From Pseudoxanthomonas sp. (GTDB lineage: Bacteria; Pseudomonadota; Gammaproteobacteria; Xanthomonadales; Xanthomonadaceae), in assembly GCF_027498035.1 (NCBI RefSeq), contig NZ_CP114978.1, positions 1,550,001-1,614,000 of the forward strand: a DNA stretch of 64,000 bases, read 5' to 3'. Below, one piece after another: positions 57,292-64,000 of the stretch; within the stretch, counting starts at the first letter, position 1; each line of letters begins with the position of its first letter. Both the position numbers and the translations under genes were made by a program. The notes under the pieces were generated by a model, which saw nothing but the letters and a program-made list of their open reading frames with translations, was not told the origin of the DNA and searched no databases.

Positions 57292-59720
57292 AGCGGACTC
57301 GTGGAAGGCGCCGGCGGCGCCGGTGCGGGGATTTCACGGGCCGGCGCGTCCGGCTCCTTGGGCGGCAGGCCGAACCAGCGGCGCCAGCCGCCGCCGCTGT
57401 TTTCATCGCCAGTGTCGTACTGCTGGCAGTCCTGGCGTGCCGGCGCGTAGCCAGCCACGAACGGGAAGCGGCGCGCCCCCGGACAGCTGGCGTCGACCGC
57501 GGCCGAGTCGGCTACCCACTGCCAGTCCAGGCCTTCGCTGGAGACCTGCAGCGGCGCGCTGGGCAGGCGCGTGAAGATGCCGGACCAGACCCGCATCGCA
57601 GCAGTCGCGCCATACAGGCCGGCTTCCTTGTTCTGGTCGTTGCCCATCCACACCACGGCCAGGTGGTCGCCGGTATAGCCGGCGAACCAGCTGTCGCGGC
57701 CATCGTTGCTGGTGCCGGTCTTGCCGGCCGGGGACAACCGGCCCAGGCCATCTGCCAGCAGCTGGTGACCGGTGCCTTCCGTGACGACGCTCTGCAGCGC
57801 GACGCTGACCAGATGCGCGGCGATGGAATCGCCCTTCTGCGCTGCGGCCGGGGTCTTGTCGTAACGATTGAGCACCCGCCCCTGTGCGTCGATCACCCCA
57901 CGCACGGCGTGCAGTGGCTGGATCTGTCCGCCCGAAGCCAAGAACTGGTAAAGCTGTGCCATCGCGTAAGGACTTTGCTCGGTCGCCCCCAGGATCAACG
58001 CGGGATTGGGATCAGCATCGATGCCGGCCAGCACCTTGAGCAGGTCGGCCACGCGCTGCGGATCGACCTTCATGCCCACCCGCACGGTGGCCTGATTGTA
58101 GGAGTGCGCCAGCGCGTCGATCACCCGCACCCGCCCGTGGCTGCGGTTGTCCGCATTGCCCGGATTCCAGGTCTTGCCGCGGCCCAGCGGCACGCTGATC
58201 GGCGCATCATCGACCCAGCTGGCCAGCGACCAGGTGTCCGGCTGGGACAGCGCCAGCAGATAGACGAACGGCTTGAGCAGCGAGCCCAGTTGGCGCCGCG
58301 CCTCGACCGCACGGTTGAAGCCGGGCGCGGTCACGTCACGGCTGCCGACCACCGCCAGCACGTCGCCGTTGTGCACGTCGGTCATGACCAGGCCGGCCTG
58401 CAGCGGCGGACGCTTGCCCTTTTCCAGCTGGGTGATGGTGCGGGTCACCGCGCCTTCGGCATAGGCCTGGGCCGAAGGCGACATGCCGGTCATCACGGTC
58501 AGGCCGGCGCCTTGCAGCGCGTCTTCCGGGTAGTCGTGCGCCAGCTGGCGACGGACCAGGTCCACGTAGGCCGGGAAGCGGTTGGCCGCGGTGATGCCCG
58601 GGTCCTTGGTCACGCCCAGCGGCGCATCGATGGCGCGGTTGAATTCCTTCTGGTCGATCAGCTTGGTTGCCAGCATCCGGCGCAGGGCCAGGTCGCGGCG
58701 TTCCTTTGCGCGTTCCGGATGGCGGCGCGGATCGTAGTAGGACGGCCCCTTCACGATGCCGATCAGCAACGCCATCTGTTCAGTGGACAGGCTGTCCAGG
58801 TCGCGGCCAAACCAGAATTCGGAGGCCGCCGAGACGCCGTGGATCGCCTGGCTGCCACGCTGGCCCCAGTACACCTGGTTGAAGTAGGCCTCCAGGATGG
58901 TGCGCTTGTCGTAGCGCGCCTCCAGGATCACCGCATACAGGATCTCGTTGAACTTGCGGCTGACCGTCTGCTCGCGGCCGATGCCGAGCAGGCCGCTGCG
59001 GGCCAGCTGCTGGGTCAGCGTACTGGCGCCCTGGCGGGTTTCGCCGGCACTGGACACGAACTCCCAGCCCGCACGCACGATGCCCGACAGGTCGATACCG
59101 TGGTGGGTGGCGAAATCACGGTCCTCCACCGCCTGCAGGCCGGTGACCAGCAGCTCAGGCACATCTTCCAGGCGGACCAGGCGACGCTCTTCCTGCTGCT
59201 TGCCGTACAGGGTGGCGATGCGGGCCGGGTCCAGGCGCGAGGACTTGATGTTGCGGCCGCGGGTCAGGTCGCGCAGGCCCAACACTTCGCCGTTGGACAG
59301 GGTCACCTGCACACGGGTCGCGGGGATGATGTGGTCCACGTCGGTGAAGCCGCGGCTGGCGATGGTGAAGCGGTTGCCGCTGCGTGCGTAGGTGCCCGGC
59401 ACCTGGCCGCTGTCGTCTTCCTGGTAGGACGCCGCATCCAGCTCGGTCTTCAGCGTGGCCGCATCCAGCGCCTCGCCCGGCCCCAGCGGCAGCGGACGCG
59501 CATAGACCCGGGTGGGGATCTGCCACTGCAGCGCACCGAAACGCTGCCCCACCTGATGGTTCAGATAGGCCACGTAGGGAATCATGAAGCCAAGGCCCAG
59601 TCCCAGCAGGGCCAAAGCAATGGTGATCAGGCGATTGCGCCACGCCGTAGCGGACTGTGCCTGATCGTCCTGATCATCGTACGTGTCGTCGGCGTCGTGT
59701 TCGTCGTCGTTGCGGGCCAC
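57288..59720 (-). CDS. mrcB: Penicillin-binding protein 1B
   Basis: An 810-residue bifunctional class A PBP. An acidic N-terminus (DDEHDADDTYDDQDDQ) precedes one membrane helix (ITIALALLGLGLGFMIPYV). The UB2H domain lies at about 75-165. The GT51 domain has Glu199 in EDRDFATHHGID and RQGASTLTQQLARSG. The transpeptidase domain has Ser480 in GSLLKP, SYN in HSYNQATVRVG and Lys667 in KTGTSNDGRDSW. The only suitable start is GTG at 59720; upstream codons are non-coding. It is coupled to the LpoP-like gene downstream and divergent from the glycosyltransferase gene. Confidence 0.95.
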   Translation of the reverse strand: MARNDDEHDADDTYDDQDDQAQSATAWRNRLITIALALLGLGLGFMIPYVAYLNHQVGQRFGALQWQIPTRVYARPLPLGPGEALDAATLKTELDAASYQEDDSGQVPGTYARSGNRFTIASRGFTDVDHIIPATRVQVTLSNGEVLGLRDLTRGRNIKSSRLDPARIATLYGKQQEERRLVRLEDVPELLVTGLQAVEDRDFATHHGIDLSGIVRAGWEFVSSAGETRQGASTLTQQLARSGLLGIGREQTVSRKFNEILYAVILEARYDKRTILEAYFNQVYWGQRGSQAIHGVSAASEFWFGRDLDSLSTEQMALLIGIVKGPSYYDPRRHPERAKERRDLALRRMLATKLIDQKEFNRAIDAPLGVTKDPGITAANRFPAYVDLVRRQLAHDYPEDALQGAGLTVMTGMSPSAQAYAEGAVTRTITQLEKGKRPPLQAGLVMTDVHNGDVLAVVGSRDVTAPGFNRAVEARRQLGSLLKPFVYLLALSQPDTWSLASWVDDAPISVPLGRGKTWNPGNADNRSHGRVRVIDALAHSYNQATVRVGMKVDPQRVADLLKVLAGIDADPNPALILGATEQSPYAMAQLYQFLASGGQIQPLHAVRGVIDAQGRVLNRYDKTPAAAQKGDSIAAHLVSVALQSVVTEGTGHQLLADGLGRLSPAGKTGTSNDGRDSWFAGYTGDHLAVVWMGNDQNKEAGLYGATAAMRVWSGIFTRLPSAPLQVSSEGLDWQWVADSAAVDASCPGARRFPFVAGYAPARQDCQQYDTGDENSGGGWRRWFGLPPKEPDAPAREIPAPAPPAPSTSPL

Positions 59721-59811
59721 TGGGATGCGACAATAAAGGGGACAGGAGAGTCTAGCGCAGGCCGGTGCATGCCCGGCCGGGCCAGCCTCCACCCGATCAG
59801 CTGGAGTTGTG

Positions 59812-61929
59812 ATGCCGATGTTGCTGGATGACGCGCGGTTTCTGTTTGCACGCGCGGCATCGACCCTGCGCCGGATGCTGGCCAGCCTGCGCACCCGCGG
59901 CCTGTCCCAGACCGCAAGCCGAGCCTGGCAACGGGTGTCCGGCCGCTTGACCCGCCGCCCGGCCGCCGCGCCGTTATGGTTGCCGCCTTCCCTGCCCTTC
60001 ACGCCATTTGCCGTCCCCGGCTCGGATGCGCCGCGCGCCAGCATCGTGATCCCGGTCTATGGCCAGCTGCAGATGACCCTGGACTGCCTGCGCGCACTGG
60101 CCGCGCATCCGCCGCAGGTGCCGGTCGAGATCATCGTGGTCGACGACGGTTCGCTGGACGACACCGCACGCGTGCTGCCGCAGGTCGAAGGCCTGCGCTA
60201 CCACCTGCGCGCGCGCAACGGCGGCTTCATCGCGGCCTGCAACGATGGCGCGGCGCTGGCGCGTGGCGAGTACCTGGTGTTCCTCAACAACGACACCCTG
60301 CCGCAACCCGGCTGGCTGGACACGCTGCTGGCGACCTTCAGCACGCATCCGGAGACCGGACTGGCTGGATCGATGCTGGTCTATCCCGATGGCCGCCTGC
60401 AGGAAGCTGGCGGCGTGGTGTTCGCCGATGGCTCCAGAACTGGTTTCGGTCATTACGACGCGCCTTTCGATCCACGCTACAGCTATGTGCGCGAAGCGGA
60501 CTACTGCTCGGGCGCAGCCATCGCGCTGACACGTGCCCTGTTCGAACAGCTCGGCGGCTTCGACGCACGCTATGCACCTGCGTACTACGAAGACACCGAC
60601 CTGGCCTTCGCCGTGCGCGCCGCGGGCCTGAAAGTGCGCTACCAGCCGGCCTCGGTCGCCGTACATCGCGAAGGTGCGACCGCAGGCACCGATACCGGCA
60701 GCGGCATCAAGGCCTACCAGGTGCGCAATGCGGAGGTATTTGCGCGGAAATGGCGTGCGGCGCTGGCGACGCAGCCCGCACAAGGGATACAGCCCTCATC
60801 TGCCAGCCTGCACGCACGGCAGCAACAGGTCCTGATCATCGACTCGGACACCCCCAAGCCGGATCGCGACTCGGCCTCGCTGCGCCTGGTCAACCTGATC
60901 CGTCTGCTGCAGGAAGAAGGCGCCCACGTGTGCTTCATCGCCACCGATGTCGGCTTTGTCGAGGACTACACCCCGGCCCTGCAGGGGATGGGGGTGGAGG
61001 TCTGGCACGCGCCGTTCGTAAAGGGCCTGCCGAGCTTCCTGCGGCAGCACGGCCGCCGGTTCGACAGCGTCCTGGCCTGCCGTCATTACGTGGCCGACGC
61101 GCTGGTGCCGGTGCTGCGCCGCCATGCGCCGCAGGCCAAAGTGATCTTCGATACCGTCGACCTGCACTACCTGCGCGAACGCCGTGGCGCGCAGGCCTCC
61201 GGTGATGCGGTGATGCTCAAGCAGTCCCACGCCACCCAGGCGCTGGAACTGGCCGTCATGAATGCGGCCGACACCACCCTGGTGGTCAGCCCGGTCGAAC
61301 GCGAGGAGCTCGCCCGCGAAGCGCCATCAGTGCAGGTCGAAATCCTGTCCAACCTGCACCAGCTCGGTAGCGCCGGCGCGGCGTTCGAGGCCCGCAGCGA
61401 CCTGCTGTTCGTTGGCGGCTTCCACCACCCACCGAACGTCGATGCGGTGCTCTGGTTTGCCGAAGCGGTGTTCGCGCAGGTACGCGCGCGACTGCCCGAT
61501 GTGCTGTTCCATATCGTCGGCATCGATCCACCGCCGCAGGTGCAGCGCCTGGCGCAGCAGGCCGGCGTGATCGTGCACGGCCATGTCCCCGACCTGCTGC
61601 CGCTGCTCGAAACCAGCCGCATCGCGCTGGCTCCGCTGCGCTATGGCGCCGGCGTCAAGGGCAAGATCAACCAGGCGATGGCGCACGGGCTGCCGGTGGT
61701 CGCCACGACCATGGCGGTGGAAGGCATGCATCTGTGCGATGGCGTTGACGTGCTGGTGGCCGACACGCCCGAGGCGTTCGCCGATGCGGTGGTGCGCCTG
61801 TATGGCGATGCGGCGCTGTGGCAGACCCTGGCCACGCACGGCATCGACAATGTGCATCGGCATTTCTCGCTGGATGCCGCGCGTGCGACGGTGCGTCGGG
61901 TGTTCTTCGACGATGCGCCGCCAAGCTAG
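59812..61929 (+). CDS. Fusion glycosyltransferase (GT2 plus GT4)
   Basis: A 705-residue two-domain enzyme. Residues about 75-300 form a GT2 domain: ASIVIPVYGQLQMTLDCLRA, VVDDGSLDD, FLNNDTLPQPGWLDTLL, GGFDARYAPAYYEDTDLAF. Residues about 340-690 form a GT4-like GT-B domain: LIIDSDTPKPDRDSASLRL-like opening (VLIIDSDTPKPDRDSASL), FVGGFHHPPNVDAVLWF and GVKGKINQAMAHGLPVVATT. Such fusions build surface polysaccharides such as LPS or glycan coats. The ATG at 59812 follows GGAG by five bases; a GTG three bases before is also possible. No other polysaccharide gene is adjacent. Confidence 0.9.
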   Translation: MPMLLDDARFLFARAASTLRRMLASLRTRGLSQTASRAWQRVSGRLTRRPAAAPLWLPPSLPFTPFAVPGSDAPRASIVIPVYGQLQMTLDCLRALAAHPPQVPVEIIVVDDGSLDDTARVLPQVEGLRYHLRARNGGFIAACNDGAALARGEYLVFLNNDTLPQPGWLDTLLATFSTHPETGLAGSMLVYPDGRLQEAGGVVFADGSRTGFGHYDAPFDPRYSYVREADYCSGAAIALTRALFEQLGGFDARYAPAYYEDTDLAFAVRAAGLKVRYQPASVAVHREGATAGTDTGSGIKAYQVRNAEVFARKWRAALATQPAQGIQPSSASLHARQQQVLIIDSDTPKPDRDSASLRLVNLIRLLQEEGAHVCFIATDVGFVEDYTPALQGMGVEVWHAPFVKGLPSFLRQHGRRFDSVLACRHYVADALVPVLRRHAPQAKVIFDTVDLHYLRERRGAQASGDAVMLKQSHATQALELAVMNAADTTLVVSPVEREELAREAPSVQVEILSNLHQLGSAGAAFEARSDLLFVGGFHHPPNVDAVLWFAEAVFAQVRARLPDVLFHIVGIDPPPQVQRLAQQAGVIVHGHVPDLLPLLETSRIALAPLRYGAGVKGKINQAMAHGLPVVATTMAVEGMHLCDGVDVLVADTPEAFADAVVRLYGDAALWQTLATHGIDNVHRHFSLDAARATVRRVFFDDAPPS

Positions 61930-62792
61930 TCGGCCAGCAGCGCAGCAATCGCCTGGTAGGCCACGCGCACGGTGTCCGGGCCGTGCAACGCTTCGAGCCG
62001 GCGCACGATGAAATGCCCGCGCGCCATGCTCTGGAAGTGATCCATGAAGATCGAGTTCACCGTGGCGCCGCCGACCGCGCCCAGCACCGGCATCCACTGC
62101 GCTGCGGCCTTCTCGCTGACCTGGATCGAATAGCGTTCGGCAATCGCCTTGACCAGGCCAACCAGCACCGGCGCGCCCTCCTTCTGCAGGCCATGCCGGG
62201 CGACGTGCTTGGCGGCGTCGGACACCATCCTGCTCATCGCTTCGCGCGCGGCGTAATAGCCCACTTCGGCGGCGTCGTCGTTGGGGGCATTGCCGCCCAT
62301 GGCCAGCACGCGCACGCAGTCCAGCCGCACCGTGGGATCGCTCAGGTCGGCGCCCTCGCTGCGGGCGATGTCGGCGATCGAGCGCAGCATGATCGTGGTG
62401 GTCAAAGGCAGTTCGACCGCCAGTGCAGCCAACCCGAACGCACCGCCCACCGCGCCGGTCGCGGCGGTAGCGCCCAGGTGCCACCAGTCCGACGACTTGC
62501 GCGCGCCTTCCGGCTTGGTCCGCGTGTCCATGGTGGTCAGCGAAACCCGCAGCGCGGCGCCGATGGCCTTGCGCGCGGCAAAGCCGATGACCGCGTTCGC
62601 CCGCCGGGGCAGGAAGCCGATCAGTTTTTCCACCGGCGCGCCGACCACGTTGGCCACGCGCGCACCGAAGCTTGGGTATTCCAGCCGCTGCACAGCCTGG
62701 CGCAACTGTTCCAGGTCCTGCGGCCCCAGCGTGCCGGCACTACGGGCCGGAATCAGCTCGCCCGCCAACGGGACTGCCTGTGCCTTGCTCAT
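61926..62792 (-). CDS. EcsC-family protein
   Basis: A 288-residue protein of the EcsC family (PF12787). RRANAVIGFAARKAIGAALR, WWHLGATAATGAVGGAFGLA and LAVELPLTTTIMLRSIADIA are family stretches; the hydrophobic, Gly/Ala-rich middle suggests peripheral or integral membrane association. YAAREAMSRMVSDAAKHVA is a later conserved helix. The molecular function is not known. The ATG at 62792 follows AGGAG. Its last four bases overlap the end of the convergent glycosyltransferase gene. It lies 15 bases after the TPR gene and is likely in one operon with it. Confidence 0.87.
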   Translation of the reverse strand: MSKAQAVPLAGELIPARSAGTLGPQDLEQLRQAVQRLEYPSFGARVANVVGAPVEKLIGFLPRRANAVIGFAARKAIGAALRVSLTTMDTRTKPEGARKSSDWWHLGATAATGAVGGAFGLAALAVELPLTTTIMLRSIADIARSEGADLSDPTVRLDCVRVLAMGGNAPNDDAAEVGYYAAREAMSRMVSDAAKHVARHGLQKEGAPVLVGLVKAIAERYSIQVSEKAAAQWMPVLGAVGGATVNSIFMDHFQSMARGHFIVRRLEALHGPDTVRVAYQAIAALLAD

Positions 62793-62807
62793 CGCCTGCG
62801 TCTCCTG

Positions 62808-64000
62808 CTAGCCACCACCGGCACGCGCGTGGGCCACGCGTGCGGCGAAATCATCCAAGCCGGGGGCATTGCGGTCCAGCCCGCGCGCGCGCTGCAATGC
62901 TTCGCTGGCCACGCCCAGTTCACCCGCGCCCAGACGCTCGGTGCCGATGTCGATCCAGCGCATCGCCAGCTGGCGGCGCGCGCCGGGCAGGTTGCCATCG
63001 CCCGGCGAGATCGCCTGCCACGCGTCCAGGCAGACCTGCGCGGCCCGCACGCGATTGCCAGCCAGTTCGCGACCCACGCACCGTTGCACATCCGGCAGCA
63101 GGCGCTGCGACGCGCGGCGGGCCATCGGATCGTCCGGCGCCAGCGCCTGGGCCGCACGCAGCTTGTCAAAAGCGCTTTCGCCCGGTGGGTCGATCCAGTC
63201 ACCACGCGCCACTGCGCGGTCCGCGTCGGCCAGCAGTGCGCGAACGCGCCGTTGCCGCTGTGGCGAGGCCGGCACGGACTGATCCAGCTGCGCCTGGCTG
63301 CGATGCGCCCGGTCGATGGCGCGCATCACTTCGGCCACGACCGGCGACTGCGGTGCCAGTGCACGGGCCTGCGCCAGATCGGCATCGGCGCCGGTGAAAT
63401 CGAAGTCTGCCGCCAGCCGGCGCGCACGCCGGGCGTATTCGGATGCGGCGTTCTGCAGGCCCAGCGTGGCCGCGGCATCGCCCGGCGCGGCCATCAAGAT
63501 GGCCTGGTAGCCATGGACCGCCTGCTCCAGCCTGCCGCGCTGCAGGCTGGTATCGGCCTGGCGCCGCTGTTGTTCCAATGCGCGGGCCAGCTGCGCGCTG
63601 GCGCCCGGCAGGTCGTAATGGCCTGCGTCGTAGCCACGCACCGTGGCGATCAGCGCGGCGCCGTCGGCCAGTTGCCCCGCCTGCAGCGCCTTGCGCGCCT
63701 GCTGCAGTTGGTCGGACAACAGGTCTTCGCGCGCTTCCAGCGCAATCGTGTTGTCCGGCTGCAGCGCCAGGATCTGCTTGAACAGCGGTAGCGCTGCATC
63801 CGGTGCGCCGTCGATCCTGCCAGCCGCGCGCGCGGCGACGGCGCTGGCGATCAGCGTACCGATGCCGGCCGCATCGGCCTCGCGCTTGCGCAGGTCGGCA
63901 GCGACCGCATCGGACAGCGCCTGCGGCACCTGCAGCTGGCGGGCCAGCGCCAGGGACTGCCGCGCGGCGTCCAGGTCATTGGCTTTCAAGCTGGCCTGCG
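62808..64000 (-). CDS. TPR-rich protein (N-terminus off window)
   Basis: The C-terminal 397 or so residues of a larger protein; reading remains open to the right edge. It is built of helical TPR-like units such as LPLFKQILALQPDNTIALEA, LQRGRLEQAVHGYQAILMAA, ADADLAQARALAPQSPVVAE and ALQRARGLDRNAPGLDDFAA. Two cysteines (VQRCVGREL, AAQVCLDAW) could pair. Xanthomonads have long TPR proteins of this type, some fused to protein kinases, but nothing in the visible part shows the N-terminal domain. EcsC follows after 15 bases. Confidence 0.75.
   Translation of the reverse strand, partial: QASLKANDLDAARQSLALARQLQVPQALSDAVAADLRKREADAAGIGTLIASAVAARAAGRIDGAPDAALPLFKQILALQPDNTIALEAREDLLSDQLQQARKALQAGQLADGAALIATVRGYDAGHYDLPGASAQLARALEQQRRQADTSLQRGRLEQAVHGYQAILMAAPGDAAATLGLQNAASEYARRARRLAADFDFTGADADLAQARALAPQSPVVAEVMRAIDRAHRSQAQLDQSVPASPQRQRRVRALLADADRAVARGDWIDPPGESAFDKLRAAQALAPDDPMARRASQRLLPDVQRCVGRELAGNRVRAAQVCLDAWQAISPGDGNLPGARRQLAMRWIDIGTERLGAGELGVASEALQRARGLDRNAPGLDDFAARVAHARAGGG

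Noticed and set aside
57663..59831. A 722-codon plus-strand open frame opposite mrcB
   Set aside because: mrcB on the other strand has every PBP motif; the frame is a shadow with biased composition.
61818..63791. A 657-codon plus-strand open frame
   Set aside because: Antisense to EcsC and the TPR gene, both of which have clear family features.

Overview
The window is high-GC chromosomal DNA of a gammaproteobacterium of the Xanthomonadaceae (Lysobacteraceae), most like Stenotrophomonas or Pseudoxanthomonas. The pointers are three large TonB-dependent receptors, GTAG-type palindromic repeat doublets between genes, a Fur-controlled hemP operon with a DUF6607 gene, a lysine-rich histone H1-like protein and the rluD/bamD divergent pair. 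I see no IS element, prophage, CRISPR array, rRNA or tRNA. The species assignment is inference.

Left part (1-10.8 kb): a truncated nucleotide-antiporter-like MFS gene, a DMT exporter and a secreted serine beta-lactamase-fold hydrolase are followed by a repetitive lysine-rich DNA-binding protein with its own TTGACA promoter and long leader. A minus-strand gcvT - isomerase - gcvH cluster comes next; its isomerase gene is split by a frameshift exactly at an (AT)6 tract. Then come a qmcA-like SPFH/NfeD pair and a hemP - unknown - DUF6607 operon whose promoter is overlapped by a Fur box.

Middle part (10.9-44.4 kb): a Sel1-repeat protein; a nucleoside transporter, PfkB sugar kinase and dusB; a DUF457 membrane protein; an LpxH-like phosphoesterase coupled to a two-domain acyltransferase resembling ornithine-lipid synthase OlsF; metK; an ABC-F ATPase; a TonB receptor; a YbaL/KefB-type antiporter; an HDOD protein with a degenerate receiver; a very large Oar-like receptor; clpB with a sigma32-type promoter; mqo with a perfect 26-bp palindrome in its leader; GIY-YIG, GST and DUF3014 proteins; an NCS2-like permease; a LysR/DMT divergent pair; a GNAT; and a DUF3574 lipoprotein.

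Right part (44.5-64 kb): a TonB receptor and sodium:solute symporter pair flanked by inverted repeats forms a probable two-step sugar uptake unit. A minus-strand rluD-pgeF-DUF4166-DCC run is divergent from bamD. Glutamine-dependent nadE and a YoaA/DinG helicase follow. mrcB (PBP1B) is translationally coupled to a TPR lipoprotein that looks like its activator LpoP. A GT2-GT4 fusion glycosyltransferase, EcsC and a truncated TPR protein end the window.

Most of the window is housekeeping. The most notable items are the dinucleotide-tract frameshift, the hemP operon with an unassigned protein, the LpoP-like/PBP1B pair, the OlsF-like operon, the mqo leader palindrome and the operator-like palindromes of the receptor loci.
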